Positions 17,426 through 26,591 of a DNA stretch of 64,000 nt are shown piece after piece. Positions within the stretch are counted from its first letter, which is position 1. Every line of letters starts with the position of its first letter. The notes under the pieces were generated by a model that had not been told where the DNA came from, did no database searches, and saw only the letters and a program-made list of their open reading frames with translations. Source of the DNA: Planctomycetota bacterium. GTDB taxonomy: Bacteria > Planctomycetota > Planctomycetia > Gemmatales > Gemmataceae. The stretch is taken from the NCBI GenBank assembly GCA_021413735.1, contig JAIOPV010000147.1, forward strand, positions 1 through 64,000, read 5' to 3'. The position numbers and the translations under genes are program-made.

Positions 17426-19921
17426 ATGACCCGGTGGGTATGCGGTAGTTTGCTGATGCTGGTGGCGGCGACCGCGTTCGCGCAGCCGGTACCTGTCCTC
17501 GTCCCGCCGCAACCGGTACCGTGGGGCGTCCAACCGGGGCCACAGGGTCGCCCCAAACCCATACGGACCGCTCTGGGCACTCCAGCAGGCACGCCCAAAG
17601 TCGATCGGCACGGCGACCCACTTCCAGCCGGTGCCATCACCCGATATGGCACCGTGCGATTGCGTCACGGCCCCGAGCCGATCGCGCTGGGGTTCACTCA
17701 CGACGGCAAAATTCTCGGCAGTTTGTCGAACACCAGCGACGGCATTCGTCTGTGGGATCCCGCGACCGGCAAGGAACTCGCTCGTCTGAACAACCCGGTG
17801 CAGTACGCCACGTTCGCCCGTGATGGCACCGTTGTGTTCATCGACGATTCACGCTGCAAGCACTGGCTGCCGCTGACAGGCACCATCCGCGAACTTCCCG
17901 AGAAGACGCTGCCGGACAACGTGCAGTGCCTCGCGGTGAACCCGAATGTTCGCACGTTCGCGGTCGGCAGTCCGCAAAAGATCACGCTGATCGAACTCGA
18001 CACGGGCAAGCACGTCAAGGAACTGCGTTACCCCGGCGATCAGGCCATCACCCGCCTCATCTACTCGCCCGATGGACGCTGGCTCGCGGGTGCGGGACAA
18101 ACCACGGGCGTCTTCCTCTGGGATATCCGCACTTTCAAGCGAGTTCGCACTTACCGGTCGGAACACAACTTCCCCGAGTTCACGTTCAGCAACGACGGCA
18201 CATGCATCGCCATCGCAGGCGACAAGCTTCGCGTTTACCCCATCGACTCCGAAGAAATTACCGACGAGTACAAGCCACCCGAGGGCGAATTCCTGAGCCC
18301 CCGATTCAGCGCCGACGGCAAGTGGGTGTATGGGGTGACACAGGTTGGCGATGTCGTGCAAGTGAACGCCGAAACCGGTGAGGCCAAGGAACCGCTGCCA
18401 GCACCCGAAGGGAACGTTCACGTCCCGGCGGCGATCTCGCCCGAAGCGGCGTTCGTCGCGGCCGTGGATGAGAGCGGCGGCATCAAGATCTGGGATCCGA
18501 AGACCGGCAAGGGGCCGGAAGCAGAACGTCTCCCGTCGTTGCTGCAACCCGGTTTCTCGGCCGACGGAAAGACTATCTGGGCGATTACCATTGAGGGGCG
18601 TCTGCACTCGTTCGATGCGGCAACGGGGAAGCCCGGGAAGATCGTTGATCTGCCGCTCGATGAGAACACGGGCGCGAACTGGGATGCGACGGCCCGACGC
18701 GCAACGACGGTGATTGCCGGCGATGAGTTCGAGTTGCAGGTGATCGACGTCGATACGAAGAAGGTCGTCGGCAAGATCTCGGTTCCAGCGACTGCGGGAC
18801 TGCCTGTGCCGGCATTCTGCGAGTCGGACCGCAACCGCGTCGCACTCTTTCTGCAAGGCTCCGTTTGGATCTGCAACGTGACCACGGGAAAGACGCTTCG
18901 CTCGATCACGTTCGGCAAAACTGAAGAGTCGCCGCCTTCTCATGGCGCGATCTCGCCGGATGGACGACTGATCGCAGTGGCGGGAGCAGCGGGACCGCTG
19001 ACCGTGTGGGAAGTGACCAGCGGCAAGAAGCGATTCGATTTCAACACGATGTCGGGTGCGGTGGGTGCGAGTTTCTCGTCGAACGGCCGTTATCTCGTCG
19101 GCTGGGATGCTGGCGGAACTGTCGCGGTGTTCGACATGCGATTTGGCACGCTCACACGCCGATTCCAGATGGACGGACCAGCAGGCGACGGTATTTCAGT
19201 TGAGTTTTCCCCCGATGCGAAGCGCATTGCCGTTGGCGGGCACGACGGACGGATCACCGTGTGGGATGTCTCCTCGGGCGACCCCATCATCACATTCGAC
19301 CGTCACGACGGTTTCGTGACGGGGTTGGCGTGGTCCCGTGACGGGAAGCGGCTCGCGTCTTCGGCCACGGATGGAACGGTGCTGGTGTGGGAGGTTCCCG
19401 AGAAAGCAGGCGGCCCCCCCGAGGCAGTGGTCGCGGGGTTCGATGAAGCGTTCCGGTTGCTGGGTTCCCCTGACCCGGCGAGCGCTCAACGCGGCATGGA
19501 GTTTCTTTACCGCAGTCCGGGCGAGACACCGAAGCAATGCGGAGAGCGGATTGCCGTTCCCGCTCCAACGGCTCCCGATCGAATCGCCAAGCTCATTAAG
19601 GATTTGGACGACGAGGATTTCCCAGTACGCTCGGCAGCGGTGAAGGAACTGGACGCGATCGGTGGCGAGGCAAGTTCGCAACTTCGCGCCGCGATTGAGA
19701 AGTCGTCGAGTGCCGAGGTTCGCAAACTGGCCGGTGAGGTGCTGACGCGAATCGAAACGAATGCGCCGAAGGCTGACGATCTACGAATGCTGCGTGCGAT
19801 TGAGGTGTTGGAAGGATTGGCCTCGCCCGAGGCGCGAAACGTGTTGACGAAATGGGCGTCTGGCCCCGTTGGGCACCGGCTCACGACCGAGGCAACTGCG
19901 GCCCTGAAGCGATTGAAGTGA
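17426..19921 (+). CDS. Secreted WD40 repeat protein with C-terminal HEAT-like domain
   Basis: 831 residues. The signal peptide MTRWVCGSLLMLVAATAFA is followed by a Pro-rich segment. Many WD-like blades span about residues 75-660, several weak in the middle and clear at the end (HDGRITVWDVSSGDPIITF, TDGTVLVWEVPEKAGG). After about residue 670 comes a helical domain with HEAT character (DEDFPVRSAAVKELDAIGGE, SSAEVRKLAGEVLTRIE). This WD40 plus HEAT order is common in exported Gemmata proteins; the partner is unknown. A GAGGAC sequence gives the RBS. Confidence 0.85.
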   Translation: MTRWVCGSLLMLVAATAFAQPVPVLVPPQPVPWGVQPGPQGRPKPIRTALGTPAGTPKVDRHGDPLPAGAITRYGTVRLRHGPEPIALGFTHDGKILGSLSNTSDGIRLWDPATGKELARLNNPVQYATFARDGTVVFIDDSRCKHWLPLTGTIRELPEKTLPDNVQCLAVNPNVRTFAVGSPQKITLIELDTGKHVKELRYPGDQAITRLIYSPDGRWLAGAGQTTGVFLWDIRTFKRVRTYRSEHNFPEFTFSNDGTCIAIAGDKLRVYPIDSEEITDEYKPPEGEFLSPRFSADGKWVYGVTQVGDVVQVNAETGEAKEPLPAPEGNVHVPAAISPEAAFVAAVDESGGIKIWDPKTGKGPEAERLPSLLQPGFSADGKTIWAITIEGRLHSFDAATGKPGKIVDLPLDENTGANWDATARRATTVIAGDEFELQVIDVDTKKVVGKISVPATAGLPVPAFCESDRNRVALFLQGSVWICNVTTGKTLRSITFGKTEESPPSHGAISPDGRLIAVAGAAGPLTVWEVTSGKKRFDFNTMSGAVGASFSSNGRYLVGWDAGGTVAVFDMRFGTLTRRFQMDGPAGDGISVEFSPDAKRIAVGGHDGRITVWDVSSGDPIITFDRHDGFVTGLAWSRDGKRLASSATDGTVLVWEVPEKAGGPPEAVVAGFDEAFRLLGSPDPASAQRGMEFLYRSPGETPKQCGERIAVPAPTAPDRIAKLIKDLDDEDFPVRSAAVKELDAIGGEASSQLRAAIEKSSSAEVRKLAGEVLTRIETNAPKADDLRMLRAIEVLEGLASPEARNVLTKWASGPVGHRLTTEATAALKRLK

Positions 19922-19926
19922 GTTTT

Positions 19927-19988
19927 GCCTTCGCCGCTTGCGGCGTTGCATGGCGAGCTATTCGTGCTACGCCGCGAGCGGCAAAGAC
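19927..19988. repeat. Palindromic repeat, CGCTTGCGGCG family, copy 5
   Basis: The left part (TTCGCCGCTTGCGGCGTTGCA) pairs with GCTACGCCGCGAGCGGC, diverged in the centre. It follows the WD40 stop by a few bases. It explains why the next frame is open upstream of its real start: the extra N-terminal residues would be repeat-encoded. Confidence 0.85.
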
Positions 19989-20009
19989 ACCACGAACCGG
20001 AGCGCACCC

Positions 20010-21974
20010 TTGAGCATCTGCACTCGATTCCTCGCGGCGTTCCTGCTCGTGGTGTGGGCGTCACCGGTCCGGGCTGCCGAACCGCCGGCCGACATTGCCG
20101 ACCTCTTCCCACCCAGCACCCTCGCCTACGCCGAACTCACCAACCTCGCTGAACTCGCACCCGAACTCGCCTCCGTCTTCAAAGGCACAGCGCTCGAAGA
20201 CAGCATCCCGTTCATTCACGGTAAGAAAGACGCTGCCAAGAACCTCATCGACCTCAATGGCAAAAAATACCTCGCTGCGCTCGGACTGTTCACGTCACCG
20301 GAAATGCTCGGCGAAGCCAAGAAACTCCGTATCGCCGTTGGTCTGACAGGCTTCACCGACCAGGGTGATCCCGAGTTCACGCTGGTCGTGCTAACTCACG
20401 ATAGCCCCGCGACCGGGCTCGCCGCACGCGCGTTCCTCACGATGACGTCGTCGCTGCGAAAGGTCGGCGATGTCTCGAAGGTGCCAGTGTTCCAGTTCCG
20501 TTCGCCGAACATCAACTATGACAACAACGGCGTGCCGACGATCCAACAAGACAAACCACTCAGCGACGGTCCGCACGAGCCGACATTCGCGTACACGCTC
20601 GGGCTGTTCACCGTGGGGTCGAGCAAGAACGCCGTCGGCTCGGCGGTCAAACGGTTCACGGGCGAAGAAAAAGGCGGCGGACTTGCGAGCACTGCGGCCT
20701 TCAAGGAAGCCGCCGCGATGCATCGCAAAACGGGCGCGTTCTACTTCATCAACTTCCCGGATCTCTGCTCGAAGCTCGACGCAGCCAACAAGGCTCGCGG
20801 CGTCGCTCGTGGCGTCGAGGAGTTGGTGCCGGGCGTCGTGAACAGCGAGTTCGACATGCTCGCGTGGTTCAAGATGACCGCGAACCCCAAGGCAGTGAAG
20901 TCGCTCGCGGGATCACTCCGATTCCGCGATGGCGGGTTGTCGGTCACCATGTCCGCGACATTCGATCCCACCCACAAAAGCCCACTGCTGGAGTTCCTGT
21001 CGGGTCCGGGCGTCAAGGTCGAGATGCTGCATCACGTTCGTCGGCCAGTAGCGTTTGCCATTGGAATCACACTTCCGGAGAAGAACCGAACGGCTGCGTT
21101 GGTCGGGTTTCTCGACGGCATCGCCAAGGCAAATGGCGAACTCGGTCGTCTGCCGAGCGAAGCCGTCCGCGAGATGGAACAGAAGTTCAAGGTGCCGTTG
21201 ACCGATGGACTGATCGGCAAGACGCGAGCCGTGACCGTCTTCCTTCCGACGAGGCAGGAGTTGCCGAAGGATGCGAAGCCGATGCCGATGTTGGTGCTTC
21301 ACACCGAGGATAACGCGACCGCGACCGCGTGGGAGGCGTTTTTCCCGCAGATGATCGGCGACATGTCAGGGGCCGCGATGGCACCGCAGGCATCGACCGA
21401 AACGATTGACGGCGTGAAAGTGTTCTCGCTTCCGGGCAATGGCACGGCGTGGAACGCGGCGATTCATTACGCACGCAGTGGTTCGGCGATCGCGGTGGGG
21501 TTGGATCGCAAATTGGTGGCTCAGGCGGTGATTCCCGACGCGGCGAAGTCGGCGGTTGGTGGAACCGCCGCGGTGTCGCCGCCCGCGGATGCTGCTGCGT
21601 TTGGCGTTGTATCGCTTGGGGATGTGGTGCTCGGGATCATCGACAAGCCACCGCCCGGCGGCCCGGTTGTCCCGAAGGAAGACGAGCCGTTGATCCTTCC
21701 GAACGGCAACCCGTTGCCCGAGGACTTTATCGAGAACATGAAGAAGGCACGCAAAGCGTTCGTGGAATCGCTCGTAACGCTGCCGCCTGCGACGTTGACT
21801 GCGAAGCGAGTGGGGAACGAACTGCGGGTCGAGTTGTTTCAGCCAAAGGTGCAGACGGGCGGGTTGAAGACGGTGATCGACGCTGCCGCGAGTTGGCTCG
21901 ACAAGGCTGGTGGTCTGATGGGTGCGGGCCGCGACGGCCGTGTCCAGAACGACATCATCTTCGGTAAGTGGTGA
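20010..21974 (+). CDS. Secreted hypothetical protein
   Basis: 654 residues if started at the TTG at 20010, which opens a good signal peptide (SICTRFLAAFLLVVWASPVRA). The frame is open from 19938, but that part lies in a repeat. The mature protein begins AEPPADIADLFPPSTLAYAE and has a mixed alpha/beta composition without catalytic motifs I can name. It resembles long exported planctomycete proteins that start with a PPSTLAYAE-like phrase, similar in style to DUF3352. It probably sits in the periplasm; the function is unknown. It may share a transcript with the WD40 gene upstream. Confidence 0.75.
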   Translation: MSICTRFLAAFLLVVWASPVRAAEPPADIADLFPPSTLAYAELTNLAELAPELASVFKGTALEDSIPFIHGKKDAAKNLIDLNGKKYLAALGLFTSPEMLGEAKKLRIAVGLTGFTDQGDPEFTLVVLTHDSPATGLAARAFLTMTSSLRKVGDVSKVPVFQFRSPNINYDNNGVPTIQQDKPLSDGPHEPTFAYTLGLFTVGSSKNAVGSAVKRFTGEEKGGGLASTAAFKEAAAMHRKTGAFYFINFPDLCSKLDAANKARGVARGVEELVPGVVNSEFDMLAWFKMTANPKAVKSLAGSLRFRDGGLSVTMSATFDPTHKSPLLEFLSGPGVKVEMLHHVRRPVAFAIGITLPEKNRTAALVGFLDGIAKANGELGRLPSEAVREMEQKFKVPLTDGLIGKTRAVTVFLPTRQELPKDAKPMPMLVLHTEDNATATAWEAFFPQMIGDMSGAAMAPQASTETIDGVKVFSLPGNGTAWNAAIHYARSGSAIAVGLDRKLVAQAVIPDAAKSAVGGTAAVSPPADAAAFGVVSLGDVVLGIIDKPPPGGPVVPKEDEPLILPNGNPLPEDFIENMKKARKAFVESLVTLPPATLTAKRVGNELRVELFQPKVQTGGLKTVIDAAASWLDKAGGLMGAGRDGRVQNDIIFGKW

Positions 21975-22008
21975 GTGAATCGATCGGATGCCAAGGCTGA
22001 TGACAGCA

Positions 22009-22080
22009 GATGTTCTGATGGACTTTCTTCCGGACGAATGGGATGGTTCCGGGGCTGAAACGATGGTTCCGGACGTGAAT
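22009..22080 (+). repeat. TTCCGGACG-family repeat, copy 1
   Basis: Shares with copy 2 the string CTGATGGACTTTCTTCCGG and the following GACGAATGGGATGGTTCCGG, then diverges after GGTTCCGGACGTG. It lies 35 bases after the stop of the secreted hypothetical gene. The bases between the two copies (22081-22137) show nothing else I can name. Confidence 0.8.
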
Positions 22081-22137
22081 TCGATTATTGCTTCAAAATA
22101 ATTCGTCGCAACCGATTACGGGTGATATCTTTACATA

Positions 22138-22229
22138 CATTCTGATGGACTTTCTTCCGGACGAATGGGATGGTTCCGGGTCTGAAATGGATGGTTCCGG
22201 ACGTGGGGTGGGGAAGTGGGCCGGAACCA
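22138..22229 (+). repeat. TTCCGGACG-family repeat, copy 2
   Basis: Same sequence as copy 1 over about 60 bases, continuing into GTGGGGTGGGGAAGTGGGCC and ending GGAACC. A third copy in reverse orientation lies at 34335. Confidence 0.85.
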
Positions 22230-22277
22230 ATGAGAAACGCATAAATCGCCGCCGTTTCCTTGACAAAGCATTCGTGG

Positions 22278-22306
22278 TTGAACCTTCTCGGCCTGTTTCG
22301 TACACT
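22278..22306 (+). promoter_or_regulatory. Probable sigma-70-type promoter of the leuA leader
   Basis: TTGAAC (22278-22283) and TACACT (22301-22306) with a 17-base spacer. Transcription would begin near 22313, about 16 bases before the leader ORF. Confidence 0.55.
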
Positions 22307-22328
22307 GATAGCAGAAAGGTCTGTTCCG

Positions 22329-22409
22329 ATGCTGCGTTGTGCGATTCTTATCGAGAACCTTCGACTTCTCCGGCTATCCGGGAGCAGGTTCTCTTCGCGC
22401 GTCGGATGA
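22329..22409 (+). CDS. Leucine-rich leader peptide of leuA
   Basis: A 26-codon ORF (ATG to TGA) starting MLRCAILIENLRLLRLSG. It has six Leu, five of them within ten codons (positions 7-16), plus Ile at 6 and 8. Several Leu codons are CTT and CTA, whereas neighbouring genes favour CTC and CTG. It lies between a promoter-like element and a strong hairpin, all upstream of leuA, the layout of a translation-coupled attenuator. Slow translation at Leu codons when charged tRNA-Leu is scarce would change RNA folding. Within it, GAGAACC (22353-22359) can pair with GGTTCTC (22387-22393), enclosing the Leu codons; GGTTC can instead pair with GAACC (22413-22417). Confidence 0.6.
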   Translation: MLRCAILIENLRLLRLSGSRFSSRVG

Positions 22410-22429
22410 CCCGAACCACGAAGTACCCG

Positions 22430-22461
22430 CGGCCCCGGAACTAACAGGAGTTCCGGGGCCG
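22430..22461 (+). terminator. Attenuator hairpin upstream of leuA
   Basis: A perfect 13-bp GC-rich stem (CGGCCCCGGAACT with AGTTCCGGGGCCG) with a 6-base loop, then TTCGCGTTTC. The trailing T tract is weak, but the stem is very stable. It starts 20 bases after the leader stop and ends 50 bases before the leuA start. Confidence 0.65.
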
Positions 22462-22511
22462 TTCGCGTTTCAGGAACTCTTCCGCTACCAACCGACTGGA
22501 GTTCTCCCCCA

Positions 22512-24098
22512 ATGGCTGTCCCGACCGATCCGAACCGAGTCATCATCTTCGACACCACGCTGCGCGACGGCGAACAAAGCCCCGGTTGCAGCATGAACCT
22601 CGGCGAAAAGCTCGAGATGGCCCGCGCTCTCGCAACTCTCGGCGTGGACGTCATCGAGGCCGGCTTCCCGATCGCTTCCCCAGGCGACTTTGAATCGGTG
22701 CAGGCCATCGCACGCCAGATCAGCGGCCCCATCATCTGCGGGCTCGCACGCTGCAACCCCGCCGACATCGACCGTGCCGCGGATGCTGTGAAAGACGCCG
22801 CACGCCCTCGCGTTCACGTGTTCCTCGCAACCAGCGCCATTCACCGTGAATTCAAGCTCCGCATGTCGCCCGCAGAAGTCGCGGCGAAGGCGGTCGAAGG
22901 CGTGAAGCGTGCCCGCGATCGTGTTGAAGATGTGGAGTTCTCGCCGGAAGACGCCGCACGCACGGAGTTGGACTTCCTCTCGGAAGTCGTTGAGAAAGCC
23001 ATTGAAGCTGGCGCGACGACGCTGAACATCCCAGATACCGTGGGCTACGCGGTGCCGAGCCATTACGCCTCGATCATTCGGCATCTGAAGACACACGTTC
23101 GCGGCATCGAGAAGTGCATCCTGTCGGTTCACTGTCACGATGATCTCGGCATGGCCGTGGCGAACAGTCTCGCGGCTCTCGGCGAAGGTGCCCGGCAGGT
23201 CGAATGCACGATCAACGGCATCGGCGAACGAGCCGGCAACACGTCGCTCGAAGAAGTGGTGATGGCACTGCACACTCGCCGCGATTTCTATGGCCTGACG
23301 ACCGGCATCAACACTCGCCATCTGTATCCCGTGAGCCGCAAGTTGTCGCACATCACGGGCATGGCCGTGCAGCGAAACAAGGCCATTGTGGGGCAGAACG
23401 CCTTTGCGCACGAGGCCGGCATTCACCAGGACGGCATGCTGAAGGAACGCAGCACTTACGAGATCATGAAGCCGGAAGATGTCGGCATTCCGCGAACCGA
23501 ACTGGTGCTCGGCAAACACAGCGGTCGGCACGCACTCAAGCAGCGAGTGACCGATCTCGGCTACCACCTGACCGACGAGCAACTGAATCGGCTGTTCGAG
23601 GAATTCAAGCGGCTCGCGGACCGCAAGAAGGAAATCTACGACGCGGATATCGAGGCGTTGGCCGAGAATCAGCTTCAGTCGGCGACGGGGAATATGTGGA
23701 CTCTCGTGGGATTCACGAGCACGGCCGGCACGGGTTCGCAGACTTCCGCAGCGGTCGCGTTGAAGCACAAGGACGGCACGGTTCGCCGTGACGCAGCGGT
23801 TGGCAACGGCCCCATCGACGCGCTGTTCAAGGCGATTGACCGCGTGACTGGCATCTCGGTGAAGGTCGTCGATTACCGGGTTCGTTCGGTGACGCAGGAC
23901 ATGGACGCGATGGGCGAAGCGCAAGTCGAGATCGACCACGAAGGGAAGCGTTCGCGTGCTCGTGCGGTGAGCGTGGACGTGATCGAGGCAAGTGCGCTGG
24001 CGTACCTGGAAGTGCTCAACCGAGTGGCTTCACGCAAGGTGCGAGACCGGCTCAAGCCGACGGACGACGTGCCGACCGAGGTTGTTCCTGTGACGTGA
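22512..24098 (+). CDS. leuA: 2-isopropylmalate synthase
   Basis: 528 residues, matching the long LeuA type 1 form. First committed step of leucine synthesis: acetyl-CoA plus 2-oxoisovalerate gives 2-isopropylmalate. The N-terminal TIM-barrel domain has the substrate and metal motif FDTTLRDGEQSPG (residues 13-25), then NIPDTVGYAVP, and the second metal signature SVHCHDDLGMAVANSLAA, followed by INGIGERAGN and AFAHEAGIHQDGML. The C-terminal region (from about residue 390) is the regulatory domain that normally binds leucine for feedback inhibition. Expression is probably also controlled by the leader upstream. Confidence 0.96.
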   Translation: MAVPTDPNRVIIFDTTLRDGEQSPGCSMNLGEKLEMARALATLGVDVIEAGFPIASPGDFESVQAIARQISGPIICGLARCNPADIDRAADAVKDAARPRVHVFLATSAIHREFKLRMSPAEVAAKAVEGVKRARDRVEDVEFSPEDAARTELDFLSEVVEKAIEAGATTLNIPDTVGYAVPSHYASIIRHLKTHVRGIEKCILSVHCHDDLGMAVANSLAALGEGARQVECTINGIGERAGNTSLEEVVMALHTRRDFYGLTTGINTRHLYPVSRKLSHITGMAVQRNKAIVGQNAFAHEAGIHQDGMLKERSTYEIMKPEDVGIPRTELVLGKHSGRHALKQRVTDLGYHLTDEQLNRLFEEFKRLADRKKEIYDADIEALAENQLQSATGNMWTLVGFTSTAGTGSQTSAAVALKHKDGTVRRDAAVGNGPIDALFKAIDRVTGISVKVVDYRVRSVTQDMDAMGEAQVEIDHEGKRSRARAVSVDVIEASALAYLEVLNRVASRKVRDRLKPTDDVPTEVVPVT

Positions 24099-24137
24099 GA
24101 CTGGTAGATTGCGGACCCAACTCGCAGAGGATTTCCG

Positions 24138-24827
24138 ATGACTGCGAAGCGTGCCGTTGCCGAGTATGAGTTGATGGACGATCTTCTAATCCGCCTCGGA
24201 GGCATCTCTCCGAAGCGGGTTCTGCTCAAGCCCACGCCCGGAACCGCGACCCCCAAGGACGTACTGCGACTTTACGAAAACCACAAGCGTCTCTTCGAGT
24301 TGGTGGACGGCACACTTGTGGAGAAAGGCATGGGTTTCAGTGAATCGTCTATCGCGGCCGACTTGATCCAACTCCTCAAGAACTACTCAGACGCACACGG
24401 GCGTCTCGGAATTGTCGTGGGCGAAGCAGGAACGCTGAAACTCCTGAAGAAGCTCGTTCGCATTCCAGACGTCTCCTTCACTCGCCGGGATCGACTCCCA
24501 GGCGGGAAAATGCCCACTGAGCCAATCCCCGATCTGGCTCCGGATCTGTGTGTGGAAGTCATCAGCAAGGCGAACACGCGACTTGAAATGGAACGCAAGC
24601 TGAAGGAGTATTTCCTGGCTGGCGTGCTGCTCGTGTGGTTCGTGAACCCGAAACGCCGCACGGTTCGGGTCTACACTTCGCCCGACAACATGACCGAACG
24701 GACCGTCGCGGACACGTTGGACGGTGGCGAAGTGTTACCGGGCTTCGCGGTGCCGGTCGCCGAACTGTTCGCGGAGTTGCCCGCCTCTCCAAAAACCACG
24801 AAGCCAAAGGGTAAGAAGAAGCGATAA
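24138..24827 (+). CDS. Uma2-family (DUF820) putative endonuclease, paralogue B
   Basis: 229 residues, similar to the protein at 12779-13456 from end to end: LVDGTLVEKGMGFSESS, IPDVSFTRRDRLPGGK, PDLCVEVISKANTRLEMERK, YFLAGVLLVWFVNPKRRTV, and the same basic C-terminus (KGKKKR). The Asp, Glu and Lys residues of the nuclease-like core in these segments are present. It lies 39 bases after leuA but has no obvious metabolic link. Uma2 genes are often scattered as multigene families in planctomycetes. Confidence 0.85.
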   Translation: MTAKRAVAEYELMDDLLIRLGGISPKRVLLKPTPGTATPKDVLRLYENHKRLFELVDGTLVEKGMGFSESSIAADLIQLLKNYSDAHGRLGIVVGEAGTLKLLKKLVRIPDVSFTRRDRLPGGKMPTEPIPDLAPDLCVEVISKANTRLEMERKLKEYFLAGVLLVWFVNPKRRTVRVYTSPDNMTERTVADTLDGGEVLPGFAVPVAELFAELPASPKTTKPKGKKKR

Positions 24828-24945
24828 CGCCCTCGAAATCTCCTTGCCGTCGCATGATTGGCGTTCAATAATGTGCGCTTCGGTGAGTTGAAGATGGTCC
24901 TCACTCGGGCGATCTGGACCCTCCCGAAATCGAGGATCGAACCAG

Positions 24946-25851
24946 ATGAGATTCCCACTTGGGAAGATGTCGGTCGGGGATATCCTCGACCGCGGACTGA
25001 AATTGCTCTTCGCTCGACTCCCAGCCTACTATGGCATCAACCTCCTCGTCCTATCTCCATTGATCCTCATTCAACTCGCACTTCCTTACCTGCTGACGTC
25101 TGTTCCAGGCGATCCGCTGGCGGGCTTTGGCGCGGTGATGGGGGCCAGCTTCTTCGCGCTCCTTCTCTATTTGGTCCTGCAACCAATCGCCACCGCTGCG
25201 ATTCTGCACATCGTCATGCAAGAGTACCTCAACAAAAGAGCGACCGTCGGAGAAGCCTTCGCCTTCGCCATGACGCGATTTCTCAGCCTTCTTGGTACTT
25301 CAATACTCGTGGTGCTGATTCTCATAGTCGCGTTCATTTGTTTCTGCATCCCGTTTATTTACCTCGGCATCCTCTACTCGGTCGTTGCTCAGGTCGTGGT
25401 TCTTGAGAAACTCGGGGGTACCAGCGCGCTTTCTCGCAGCCAGCAGCTGATCGCGAACTACTGGTGGCGTGCTTTCGGAATTATCTTTTTGTGCCTCGTC
25501 GGACAAGCAATCGTAACCAAATCGTTGGAGATGGGTCTTGAAGCTGTGCTGCCATCTCTGCAAGTGATCCCCGCTGCAAACGGACCCCGAATCGAGATTA
25601 ACGGTACCAATCACATCATCGGGACATTCGTTACCCAACTGGCCAGGATCCTCTTCTCGACGTTTACAGCAATCTGCACGACGCTACTGTACCTCGATCT
25701 GCGAATCCGCAAGGAAGGGTTCGATCTCGAACTGGCCACTGATAGCGATGGCGATTATCGTCGTCGCGACGACGATGATGACTACCGCCGCGATGATGAC
25801 GATTACCGCCGCGACCGCCGCGATGATCCTCCCGAAGAAGCTCGGTGGTGA
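24946..25851 (+). CDS. Polytopic membrane protein of the MoxR neighbourhood
   Basis: 301 residues with about six hydrophobic segments (for example LLVLSPLILIQLALPYLLTS, LVVLILIVAFICFCIPFIYL). The segment GDILDRGLKLLFARL at the start and LGGTSALSRSQQLIANYWW in the middle are typical of the glycerophosphoryl-diester-phosphodiesterase-membrane/DUF975-like group. The C-terminus is a hydrophilic tail of repeated DDDDYRRD units (DNA from about 25744 to 25840). It is the first gene of a co-oriented run with the DUF4129, DUF4350, MoxR and DUF58 genes. Confidence 0.75.
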   Translation: MRFPLGKMSVGDILDRGLKLLFARLPAYYGINLLVLSPLILIQLALPYLLTSVPGDPLAGFGAVMGASFFALLLYLVLQPIATAAILHIVMQEYLNKRATVGEAFAFAMTRFLSLLGTSILVVLILIVAFICFCIPFIYLGILYSVVAQVVVLEKLGGTSALSRSQQLIANYWWRAFGIIFLCLVGQAIVTKSLEMGLEAVLPSLQVIPAANGPRIEINGTNHIIGTFVTQLARILFSTFTAICTTLLYLDLRIRKEGFDLELATDSDGDYRRRDDDDDYRRDDDDYRRDRRDDPPEEARW

Positions 25852-25905
25852 TCGCGTTCCCCAAGGTGTTGTCGAGCACGGCCCCCAGAGTTTCGGTGAG
25901 TCATA

Positions 25906-26583
25906 ATGCGGGGAAACATCCGGTGGTTATGGCTCGTCGGGGTCGTGGCGGTTCTCGCCGTCGCCCCCGACGTCCTCGCACAGCCCTCACCATCGCCGGA
26001 AGCCATTCGCAAGAAGACGACGGAAGTTTTCGAGCGACCCGAGTTCAAACCACGCGATTCGGGTGCGAGTTCATGGTTTCTGGAGCGACTGAAGGCGTTC
26101 TTCCACTGGCTGGGCGGCTTGTGGGATAACGCACCGGTTCTGTTCTGGTTTCTCCTCATCGTTTGCATCGTCGCGCTCGTCGGACTGCTGTCGTTGATCG
26201 GGTTCCAGGTCCGCAAGGTATTCACGAACAGTGAAGGAAACCGACGAGCGAAGGCTGAGGGGCTCGCGAGGCGACGTGCGCTTTCCGTGACCTACCGCGA
26301 GGAAGCGGCGCGATACGCGGCTTTGGGCGAGTACACTGAGGCGATCCGATTCCTGTTCCTTTCGCTCGTTTACAGGCTCGACGAACGCGACCGAGTGAGC
26401 TTGCACAAGGCTTACACGAACCGCGAATATCTTGATCTGCTGGGTGAACGCTTGCCTGCACGCGACGCACTCCGGATCATTGTCGATACGCTCGACGATC
26501 ACTGGTACGGCCAGCAACCGTGCCAGTTTCCGCAGTACGAAACCTGCCTTGGGGTGTACGACCGGCTCGTCGCTGCCACCTGA
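25906..26583 (+). CDS. DUF4129 domain-containing membrane protein
   Basis: 225 residues: signal peptide or first helix (WLWLVGVVAVLAVAPDVLAQ), a short outside part, then a second helix (VLFWFLLIVCIVALVGLLSL), then a cytosolic domain with EEAARYAALGEYTEAIRFLF and DHWYGQQPCQFPQYETC, the DUF4129 hallmarks. DUF4129 genes neighbour MoxR and DUF58 in many bacteria; the protein is thought to be part of the same membrane-linked assembly. Its stop is followed at once by a large hairpin repeat. Confidence 0.85.
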   Translation: MRGNIRWLWLVGVVAVLAVAPDVLAQPSPSPEAIRKKTTEVFERPEFKPRDSGASSWFLERLKAFFHWLGGLWDNAPVLFWFLLIVCIVALVGLLSLIGFQVRKVFTNSEGNRRAKAEGLARRRALSVTYREEAARYAALGEYTEAIRFLFLSLVYRLDERDRVSLHKAYTNREYLDLLGERLPARDALRIIVDTLDDHWYGQQPCQFPQYETCLGVYDRLVAAT

Positions 26584-26591
26584 GTTTCCTG

